This document shows positions 38,369 to 51,668 of a stretch of 64,000 bases of DNA, in pieces; position 1 is the first letter of the stretch, and each line of letters opens with the position of its first letter. Made by a program: the position numbers and the translations under genes. The notes below the pieces were generated by a model, which had not been told where the DNA came from, ran no database searches, and saw nothing but the letters and a program-made list of their open reading frames with translations. Location: NCBI RefSeq assembly GCF_003596405.1, contig NZ_QYUR01000002.1, positions 1,566,501-1,630,500 on the forward strand. The letters are read 5' to 3'. The stretch comes from Pseudomonas cavernicola (lineage in GTDB: Bacteria; Pseudomonadota; Gammaproteobacteria; Pseudomonadales; Pseudomonadaceae).

Positions 38369-38803
38369 TCAGATGCCTTGGCTATGCAGCCAGGCCAGCA
38401 GTTGCGGCAACGGCAGGGCGCCGCTCTGGCGTGCCACTTCACGACCGCCTTTGAACAGAATCAGGCTGGGGATCGAGCGCACGCCCAGTTGTGCGGACAG
38501 CTGTTGATTGGCTTCGCTATCGAGTTTGGCCAGACGGCAGCGCCCAACTAACTGCCAGGCGGCTTGTTGGAAGATCGGCGCAAAAGATTGGCAGGGTCCG
38601 CACCAACTGGCCCAGACATCCAGCAGCAGCGGCAGGTCGCCTTTGATCTGGCTGGCGTAACTGCTGTGCGTCAGATCGAAGGGTTTGCCGGTCAGGACTT
38701 CATCTTTGCAGCGCCCGCAGCGCGGCGTATCAGCGAGGCGTTCGCCGGGGATGCGGTTGAGGCCGTTGCAGTGCGGGCAGGGAATCAGCAGAGGGTCGGA
38801 CAT
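38369..38803 (-). CDS. trxC: Thioredoxin 2
   Basis: 144 residues. The N-terminal zinc domain has CPHC (residue 9) and CGRC (about residue 29), and the thioredoxin domain has the redox motif WCGPC (about residue 67) and the cis-Pro region RSIPSLILF. These two parts together distinguish TrxC from TrxA. It reduces protein disulfides, especially under oxidative stress. Confidence 0.95.
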   Translation of the reverse strand: MSDPLLIPCPHCNGLNRIPGERLADTPRCGRCKDEVLTGKPFDLTHSSYASQIKGDLPLLLDVWASWCGPCQSFAPIFQQAAWQLVGRCRLAKLDSEANQQLSAQLGVRSIPSLILFKGGREVARQSGALPLPQLLAWLHSQGI

Positions 38804-38864
38804 GAAAGGCTCCAGGGCGGTATGCCTACTATCTGGAGCCTGGTCGGGCGGATATCAAGCGTGG

Positions 38865-38891
38865 GCTGCGTTGCCTGGTGGGCAACGCAGC
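38865..38891. other. Hairpin between trxC and the TauE/SafE gene
   Basis: GCTGCGTTGCC (38865-38875) pairs perfectly with GGCAACGCAGC (38881-38891). There is no T-run on either side. It lies downstream of the TauE/SafE gene and upstream of trxC, so it could be a weak terminator or a repeat unit. Confidence 0.5.
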
Positions 38892-38986
38892 TTGTGGTGA
38901 GGGGCCGAGGCCAGGTGGCTTTGCGTCACCGATATTCACCAGGCACACCACCAGTTGCAGGGCCGCGTGAAAGCGCTAGACGGCCG

Positions 38987-39961
38987 TCAGGCCAGCCCCG
39001 TGTAAATGTTGTAGGCGCTGATCAGGGTGATCAGGCTGCCGATTATCGTCAGCAGGGTTTTGGCGTGGAGTTTTTTACACAGCAGGGCGGCAAACGGTGC
39101 CGCAAACAAACCGCCGAGTACCAGTCCTGCGACCAATAGCCAGGTGCTCGGCTGACCGGCCAGGAGGATGAAAGAAGTGGCGCTGGCGATGGTCAGAAAG
39201 AACTCGGCAAAGTTGACTGAGCCGATGGTGGTGCGGGGATCACTGCCGGAGCCGAGCAAGGTAGTGGTCACTACCGGGCCCCAGCCACCGCCGCCGGCAG
39301 CGTCGACAAAGCCGCCGAACAGGGCCAGTTTGGCAATGTGCTCGGGTTTTTTGCTATGCACCACATGCCGATATGCCTTGCTCAGAATGTACAGCCCCAT
39401 CAGCAGAAGATAGGTGGAGATAAAAGGCTTCAGTGCCTTGCCATCGAATTGAGTAATGACCACCGCCCCCAATACGGCCCCGATGATTCCGGGGATCAGC
39501 AGGCGCAGAAACAAGGATTTGTTTACGTTACCCAATTTGACGTGAGAGATACCCGACAAGCCGGTGGTGAAGACTTCGGCAATATGCACGCTGGCACTGG
39601 CCGCGGCCGGAGAGGCGCCAGCGCCCAATAAAAAGGTTGTGGCGGTGATGCCGTAGGCCATGCCGAGCGCGCCATCGATGGCTTGGGCGAAAAAACCAAC
39701 CGCCACGGCACTCCAGAACAGCGGGCTGTTCAGCGCCCCCTCGATGATCTCGATGCCGCTGTTTTCGTGGTCGCCGAAGAACAGGCGCCAGGCCAGGAAC
39801 AGCAGCAAGCTGAGCAGTATCGCGATTGCCAGCCACATGGCCGCTCTGAGAATCGGGTGATTGGCAGGGTGGGAGACGAAATCTTCGACTGGCGGTAAAC
39901 CCAATGCCTCGTGTTCGGTATTGATCGGGTTCGGTGTGTAGTCGAGATCGCGGATTTTCAT
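38987..39961 (-). CDS. Sulfite exporter TauE/SafE family permease
   Basis: 324 residues: a soluble N-terminal ~35 residues, then about eight membrane segments. Gly-rich repeats (FFAQAIDGALGMAYG and AAGGGGWGPVVTTTLLGSGSDPRTTIG) are typical of the family, and each half of the protein carries one. Family members export organosulfur or sulfite-like anions. I recall a related gene between trxC-like genes and selO in P. aeruginosa. Confidence 0.87.
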   Translation of the reverse strand: MKIRDLDYTPNPINTEHEALGLPPVEDFVSHPANHPILRAAMWLAIAILLSLLLFLAWRLFFGDHENSGIEIIEGALNSPLFWSAVAVGFFAQAIDGALGMAYGITATTFLLGAGASPAAASASVHIAEVFTTGLSGISHVKLGNVNKSLFLRLLIPGIIGAVLGAVVITQFDGKALKPFISTYLLLMGLYILSKAYRHVVHSKKPEHIAKLALFGGFVDAAGGGGWGPVVTTTLLGSGSDPRTTIGSVNFAEFFLTIASATSFILLAGQPSTWLLVAGLVLGGLFAAPFAALLCKKLHAKTLLTIIGSLITLISAYNIYTGLA

Positions 39962-40195
39962 GTACAGCTAGCCTGGGCTGGAGGATGACGGGCGGTTAGC
40001 CGCACGGGGCGCCAAGATAGTGGGCTTTGTTTAGAGAGTCTAAGAATCATTGAGAAGGTTTATATGCGATCTGATTATTTGTGAGGGCCGCACGAAGCGG
40101 GCCGCCGGTCGCGGCGGGCCTTACCTGTAACTAACTGTGTCTACGCTTGCTCTCTGGGGAGGCCCTTAAGGCTTGGCTTTTACGAGAGGTGTCAC

Positions 40196-40920
40196 ATGAT
40201 CCGGAAAAAGAAATTACTCGCGGTTGCGGTTTGCTCGGTGCTGTTCGCTGCGGCGGCGATGTCGCCGGTTACTAGCCAGTTGATCCCTACGGCTGATGCC
40301 AAAGAGGGGGGAGTGGCGGCGGCGGTGGTTCCGGTGGTGGTGGTGGTGGTGGCTCAGGCGGTGGTGGCTCCGGTGGCGGTGGTAGCGGCTCAGGCGGCGG
40401 TGGCGGTCATGGCGGCGGTTCGGGCAATGGTGGCTCAGGCGGTGGGCACGGCGGCGGCTCTGGCAGTGGTGGTTCGGGTGGTGGCCATGGTGGTTCCAGC
40501 GGTCACGGCGGCTCGGGCAGCGGCGACGGCGGTTCGGCCAGCGGTCATGGCGGTAATAGTGGTCCGGGTAGCGCCAATAGTGGTCGGGGCAACAGCGATA
40601 GTGCCTCCAGCGATGATGGTGCGGGCGACCGTTCCGGTCGCAGTTCCACCCACGCGGAGCCCGGCGATGATCATGGCCAGCATGGCGTAGGTGAGGGCGA
40701 GACCGACGATAGTGGTCGGGATAGCGTCGGTGACGTCGGCGACGATAACGGTCGGCATGGGGTCGGCGAGGGCGAGACCGACGACAGTGGTCGGGATGGC
40801 GTCGGTGACGTCGGCGACGACAACGGTCGGCATGGGGTCGGCGAGGGCGAGACCGACGATAGTGGTCGGGATGGTGTCGGTGACGTCGGTGACGACCGTG
40901 GCGGGCAGGTAGGCGGCTAG
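40196..40920 (+). CDS. Secreted glycine-rich repeat protein with a G-tract frameshift
   Basis: The frame opens with a signal peptide (MIRKKKLLAVAVCSVLFAAA... to TADAKEGG). After AAAGAGGGGGG (40302-40312) the plus frame becomes Val/Ala-rich and senseless, while the -1 frame reads as GGS/GGH-rich sequence, then an Asp/Ser-rich part, then three perfect-register 25-residue repeats, ending at TAG 40918-40920. Adding one G to the G6 tract joins the two parts to about 241 residues. This may be a pseudogene, a sequencing error or a slippage switch. The function is unknown. Confidence 0.6.
40681..40905 (+). repeat. Three 75-bp tandem repeats in the glycine-rich protein
   Basis: Units at 40681-40755, 40756-40830 and 40831-40905 encode 25 residues each, HGVGEGETDDSGRDGVGDVG plus DDNGR, differing at only a few positions. 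The Asp/Gly spacing suggests possible metal binding, but it is not the canonical RTX nonapeptide. Confidence 0.9.
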
Positions 40921-40993
40921 CCTGCGACACGCAGAACCTGGCTGCGCATGAACTGGGTTGCGTGGCGCGACCCAGCCTATGGCTCGCTCTGGC

Positions 40994-45835
<4,842 letters not shown>

Positions 45836-45870
45836 GGTCGCTGATCGTGCGGCTCTTGAAGTGGTGGAGT

Positions 45871-47616
<1,746 letters not shown>

Positions 47617-47711
47617 GGGCGGGCTCCAGGTGGTAACAGAAAGACTGAATAGGTGCGGCGTATGCAGTACCCATGCCAGAGGATTCTAACCTGTGCCTTG
47701 ATCAGCCTGTC

Positions 47712-47741
47712 AAAAAAACGCCCCGCACAGGGCGAGGCGTT
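47712..47741 (-). terminator. Rho-independent terminator after the acyl-CoA dehydrogenase
   Basis: On the minus strand AACGCCTCGCCC, a short loop and GGGGCGTT are followed by a T7 run. It lies about 75 bases after the acyl-CoA dehydrogenase stop and isolates it from nhaP2. Confidence 0.8.
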
Positions 47742-47782
47742 GATTACGCGGGTTACAGAAAATGTAGGGTGGGTGAAACCCA

Positions 47783-47808
47783 CCGACGATGCCATCAGGC
47801 ATCGTCGG
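47783..47808. other. Hairpin just after the acyl-CoA dehydrogenase stop
   Basis: CCGACGATGCC (47783-47793) and GGCATCGTCGG (47798-47808) pair perfectly around ATCA. The flanking GTAGGGTGGGTGAAACCCA is a short palindromic motif seen elsewhere in the window, so this is likely a repeat unit. Confidence 0.65.
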
Positions 47809-47816
47809 CGAGGGGA

Positions 47817-49619
47817 CTAGAACCAAGAGTCCTGCATCGTCAGGCAGGTGTCGTCGCGGCTTTCCAGGAGTGCCAACTCGTGGTGACAGCTCGGTACTTC
47901 CCAGGTCAGGAAGTAGCGTGCGGCTTGCAGCTTGCCCTTATAGAAGTCGACGTCAGCGGCGTTACCTTTGGCCAGCCCTTCTTCGGCGCGGATCGCTTGT
48001 TCCAGCCAGCGCCAGCCAATCACCGCGTGGCCGAAGGCCTTGAGGTACAACGCCGAGTTGGCCAGGCCTTGGCTGACCTTGCCTTGGGCCAGATCGCCGA
48101 GCAGTGCCAGGGTGACGCTGGACAGGTGCGTTAGCAGCTTTTCCAGTGGTGCACGTAGCGCATTCAGCGAGTCGTACTGGCTGGCGCGCTGGCATGTGCC
48201 CTGGATCAGTGCGTTGAGCTGCTTGAGTCCGGCGCCGCCGTTCTGCGCGAGCTTGCGTCCGAGCAGGTCGAGCGACTGGATGCCATGGGTGCCTTCGTGG
48301 ATCGGATTCAGGCGGTTGTCGCGGTAGTACTGCTCCACCGGGTATTCGCGGGTGTAGCCGTGGCCGCCGAGGATCTGGATCGCCAGCTCGTTGGCCTTCA
48401 GGCAGAACTCCGAGGGCCAGGATTTGACGATCGGAGTGAGCAGGTCAAGCAACTCATGGGCCTGCTTGCGGGCGTCCTCGGTTTCCAGGGTCTGGGTGTC
48501 GTCGAACAGGCGCGCGGCGTACAGGCCGAGGTCGAAAGCGCCTTCGACATAGGCCTTCTGGGTCAGCAGCATGCGTTTCACATCGGCGTGCTGGACGATG
48601 CTGACCGGCGGCGTGGTCGGGTCTTTGCTGTCCGGTAGGCGGCCTTGCGGACGCTCGCGAGCGTAGTCCAGCGAATACAGGTAGCCGGCATAGCCGAGCA
48701 TCACCGCGCCCATTCCGACGCCAATGCGCGCCTCGTTCATCATCTGGAACATGTAGGCCAGGCCATGGTGCGGCTTGCCCACCAGATAACCGACACACTC
48801 ACCGTTATCACCGAAGTTCAACGCGGTGGAAGTGGTGCCGCGGTAACCCATCTTATGGAACAGACCGGCGAGGATCACGTCGTTGCGCGGGCCCAGCGAG
48901 CCATCGGCGTTGACCAGGAACTTCGGCACGATAAACAGCGAGATGCCCTTCACCCCGGGCGGTGCGTCCGGCAGCTTGGCCAGCACCATGTGGACGATGT
49001 TCTCGGACAACGGATGGTCGCCGCCGGAGATGAAGATCTTGTTGCCGCGGATGCGATAGCTACCGTCTTTTGCGGGCTCGGCGCGGGTGCGGATATCCGA
49101 CAGAGAGGAACCGGCGTGCGGTTCGGTCAGGCCCATGGTGCCGAAGAAGCGGCCCTCGATCATCGGCTGCAGGAAGCGTTGCTTCTGCTCGTCGCTGCCG
49201 AAGGTCTCGATCAGGTTGGCCGCACCCATAGTCAGGAATGGGTAGGCCGAGCTGCCGACGTTGGCCGCCTGGAAATGCGCAAAGCAGACCTGCGACAGCA
49301 GGGTCGGCAGCTGCATCCCGCCTTGCTCGAAGCTGCGGGTGGCATTCAGGAAGCCGGCCGCGAGGAAGGCGTCGACCGCCGGTTTGACTTCCGGAATCAG
49401 TACGGCGGCACCGTCGACATACTCAGGTTCGTGCTCGTCGCCCTTGCGGTTGTGCGGGGCGAAGAATTTTTCCGCAATGCTGCGTGCCGTGCCGATGGCG
49501 GCGTCGAAGGTTTCGCGGTTGTGCTCGGCGAAGCGCTTGCGCTGGGTCAGGGCTTCGGCGTCCAGTACTTCATAAAGCTCGAAGGCCAGGTTGCGGGAGC
49601 TGAGCAGGGTCTCGGACAT
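47817..49619 (-). CDS. Acyl-CoA dehydrogenase
   Basis: 600-residue FAD enzyme of fatty-acid beta-oxidation type. The N-terminal, middle (MGLTEPHAGSSLSDIRTRA) and C-terminal helical domains are all present, plus a ~130-residue C-terminal extension typical of the long acyl-CoA dehydrogenase subgroup. The catalytic Glu is in NPIHEGTHGIQSLD. The start at 49619 has GGAGG 8 bases upstream. Chain-length preference cannot be read. Confidence 0.93.
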   Translation of the reverse strand: MSETLLSSRNLAFELYEVLDAEALTQRKRFAEHNRETFDAAIGTARSIAEKFFAPHNRKGDEHEPEYVDGAAVLIPEVKPAVDAFLAAGFLNATRSFEQGGMQLPTLLSQVCFAHFQAANVGSSAYPFLTMGAANLIETFGSDEQKQRFLQPMIEGRFFGTMGLTEPHAGSSLSDIRTRAEPAKDGSYRIRGNKIFISGGDHPLSENIVHMVLAKLPDAPPGVKGISLFIVPKFLVNADGSLGPRNDVILAGLFHKMGYRGTTSTALNFGDNGECVGYLVGKPHHGLAYMFQMMNEARIGVGMGAVMLGYAGYLYSLDYARERPQGRLPDSKDPTTPPVSIVQHADVKRMLLTQKAYVEGAFDLGLYAARLFDDTQTLETEDARKQAHELLDLLTPIVKSWPSEFCLKANELAIQILGGHGYTREYPVEQYYRDNRLNPIHEGTHGIQSLDLLGRKLAQNGGAGLKQLNALIQGTCQRASQYDSLNALRAPLEKLLTHLSSVTLALLGDLAQGKVSQGLANSALYLKAFGHAVIGWRWLEQAIRAEEGLAKGNAADVDFYKGKLQAARYFLTWEVPSCHHELALLESRDDTCLTMQDSWF

Positions 49620-49735
49620 GCGGCATACCTCCAATGGGATCGCTGGAGTCTAGATCGGTGAATGAACGGCGCCTAGCAACATCCAGGGGAGTGATGAAGG
49701 GGCAAAACCCACTGGCGAGCGGGTCAAGGGTCTTT

Positions 49736-49801
49736 GTAGGAGCGAGCCCTGCTCGCGAATGCAGGCAACTGAAAAGCTTCGCGAGCAAAGCTCGCTCCTA
49801 C
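49736..49801. repeat. Pair of REP elements in opposite orientation
   Basis: GTAGGAGCGAGCCCTGCTCGCGAA (49736-49759) faces TTCGCGAGCAAAGCTCGCTCCTAC (49778-49801), the classical Pseudomonas REP doublet that can fold into a stem-loop. It sits just upstream of rlmJ. Confidence 0.92.
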
Positions 49802-49833
49802 GGTAGAATTCGCCGCCTCGCGAGGAGCCTTCT

Positions 49834-50685
49834 ATGAACTACCGCCACGCCTTCCACGCCGGCAATCATGCCGATGTTTTCAAGCACTTGGTGTTGTCCC
49901 GTCTGATCGCCCTGATGGGGCGGAAAGAGCAGCCGTTCGCCTACCTCGACAGCCATGCGGGTGTCGGCCTGTACGATCTCAAGGGTGACCAGGCCAGCCG
50001 GACCGGCGAGTGGCTGGAGGGGATCAATCGCATGTGGGAGGCCGCCGATGTGCCGGAGCTGGCCGCCGATTACCTGCGCGTGCTGCGCGAGCTCAACCCG
50101 GGCGGCGGCCTGCGTTACTACCCGGGCTCGCCCGAGCTGGCGCGCCAACTGACGCGGCCGCAGGATCGTCTGCACTTGAACGAGAAACACCCGGAAGATG
50201 GCCGCCTGCTCAAAGATAATATGAAGCACGACCGCCGCGTCGCAGTGCACCTGGGCGAAGGCTGGCACATTCCGCGGGCGTTGCTGCCGGTGGCCGAGAA
50301 GCGTGCGTTGATGCTGATTGACCCGCCCTTCGAGCAGGTCGATGAGTTGCAGCGCTGCGCGCAAGCGCTGAAGGAAGCGATCAGCCGCATGCGTCAGACG
50401 GTGGCGGCGATCTGGTACCCGATCAAGGATCAGCGCCAGCTCAAGCGCTTTTATAACGACCTGGCCAAGAGTGGTGCGCCCAAGTTGCTGCGTGTCGAGT
50501 TGTACGTGCATCCCGTCGACAGCGCCGAGTTTGGTCTGAACGGCTCGGGTCTGGTCATCGCCAGCCCGCCCTGGGGGCTGGAAGAAGAGCTCAAGCAGCT
50601 ACTGCCCTGGCTGGCCGAGAAACTGGCGCAAACCCAGGGCGGCTGGCGGATGGATTGGTTGATCGAGGAAAAGGCGGGCGGTTGA
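49834..50685 (+). CDS. rlmJ: 23S rRNA (adenine2030-N6)-methyltransferase RlmJ
   Basis: 283-residue Rossmann-fold methyltransferase. It starts MNYRHAFHAGNHADVFKHLV, the family signature, and has the N6-adenine catalytic motif DPPFEQ with SAM-site sequence YLDSHAGVGLYDL. It modifies A2030 of 23S rRNA. It is flanked by repeats on both sides and is transcribed alone. Confidence 0.95.
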   Translation: MNYRHAFHAGNHADVFKHLVLSRLIALMGRKEQPFAYLDSHAGVGLYDLKGDQASRTGEWLEGINRMWEAADVPELAADYLRVLRELNPGGGLRYYPGSPELARQLTRPQDRLHLNEKHPEDGRLLKDNMKHDRRVAVHLGEGWHIPRALLPVAEKRALMLIDPPFEQVDELQRCAQALKEAISRMRQTVAAIWYPIKDQRQLKRFYNDLAKSGAPKLLRVELYVHPVDSAEFGLNGSGLVIASPPWGLEEELKQLLPWLAEKLAQTQGGWRMDWLIEEKAGG

Positions 50686-50780
50686 CCTAATGCCAGTCAG
50701 TTAGGCATTCACTTCCCCTCTCCCTAACCCTCTCCCGTAAACGGGAGAGGGGATAAAAGCGCTAACTGGCTGGCATTAGG
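50686..50780. repeat. Nested palindromic element after rlmJ
   Basis: Outer arms CCTAATGCCAGTCAGTTAG (50686-50704) and CTAACTGGCTGGCATTAGG (50762-50780) are complementary at 18 of 19 positions. Inside, CCCTCTCCCGT and ACGGGAGAGGG form a second hairpin of the same family as the element at 31164-31274. It begins at the base after the rlmJ stop and may also end its transcript. Confidence 0.88.
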
Positions 50781-50857
50781 CGATTGAGCACTCGGCAAGG
50801 CCTTGTTCACGACTGGTCGGGCGGGTTAATCGCATTGTGACAAATCCGCCCTTTGTC

Positions 50858-51505
50858 TCAAGCCGGCAGGCAAACTCCGGTGCCGCCCAGGCCGCAATAG
50901 CCGGCTGGGTTTTTCGCCAGGTACTGCTGGTGATAGGCCTCGGCGTAGTAGAACGGCGGCGCCTCGGCGATTTCGGTGGTGATCGGGCCGAAACCGGCGG
51001 CTTCGAGCTGGCTCTGGAACAAGGCCTGGCTGGCTTTGGCGGCGGCCAATTGGGCCGCGCTGGTGCCGTAAATCGCTGAGCGGTACTGGGTGCCGATATC
51101 GTTGCCTTGACGCATGCCCTGGGTCGGGTTGTGCGCTTCCCAGAACACCTTCAGCAGCGCGTCGTAGCTGGTTTCGCGCGGGTCGAAACCCACCAGCACC
51201 ACTTCGGTGTGCCCGGTCAGCCCGGAGCAGGTTTCATCGTAGGTCGGGTTCGGCGTCTGGCCGCCGGCGTAACCCACCGCGGTCGTCCACACGCCCGGTT
51301 GTTGCCAGAAGTGCCGCTCGGCGCCCCAGAAGCAACCCAGGCCAAAGATCGCTTGTTCGAGGCCCGCCGGGAAAGGGCCCTGCAGCGGATGGCCGTTGAC
51401 GAAGTGACTGGCCGGCACCGGCATTGGGCTGTCACGCCCCGGTAAGGCCTGTTCGGCGCTCGGCAGGTCGAGTTTGTGGGCGAGAATTTGCGAACGCAGA
51501 ACCAT
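50858..51505 (-). CDS. msrA: Peptide-methionine (S)-S-oxide reductase
   Basis: 215 residues, repairing oxidised methionine in proteins. The active-site Cys is in [13 protein letters not shown]; the GYAGG and YRSAIY blocks are intact. The C-terminal [11 protein letters not shown] supplies resolving cysteines. The N-terminal ~50 residues form the extension usual in Pseudomonas MsrA. Confidence 0.96.
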   Translation of the reverse strand: MVLRSQILAHKLDLPSAEQALPGRDSPMPVPASHFVNGHPLQGPFPAGLEQAIFGLGCFWGAERHFWQQPGVWTTAVGYAGGQTPNPTYDETCSGLTGHTEVVLVGFDPRETSYDALLKVFWEAHNPTQGMRQGNDIGTQYRSAIYGTSAAQLAAAKASQALFQSQLEAAGFGPITTEIAEAPPFYYAEAYHQQYLAKNPAGYCGLGGTGVCLPA

Positions 51506-51668
51506 GATCTTTTCCTCAGCTGGGCTGGATGGGCAGCTTATAGCTTATCCCTTTGGCGGATAAAGCGAGTCGGGCTGACCGATAGACACCAACACGCTTC
51601 AGCGATCACAGGGCGCGTAGGGTGGACGACGCTTTACTCATCCGCCGGACAATCTGCCAGGCGGCGGA

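Noticed and set aside
40196..40690. Val/Ala-rich 164-residue protein read straight through the G tract
   Set aside because: After TADAKEGG the frame is low-complexity and senseless, while the other frame gives ordered GGS and 25-residue repeats to 40920.
40681..40905. Possible CRISPR array (regular 75-bp spacing)
   Set aside because: The units are contiguous tandem repeats with no unique spacers, they encode protein in frame, and there are no cas genes.
40214..40930. His/Arg-rich minus-strand frame of 238 codons
   Set aside because: Complement of the Gly-rich repeats; the arrangement follows from the repeat DNA and has no signal or motif.
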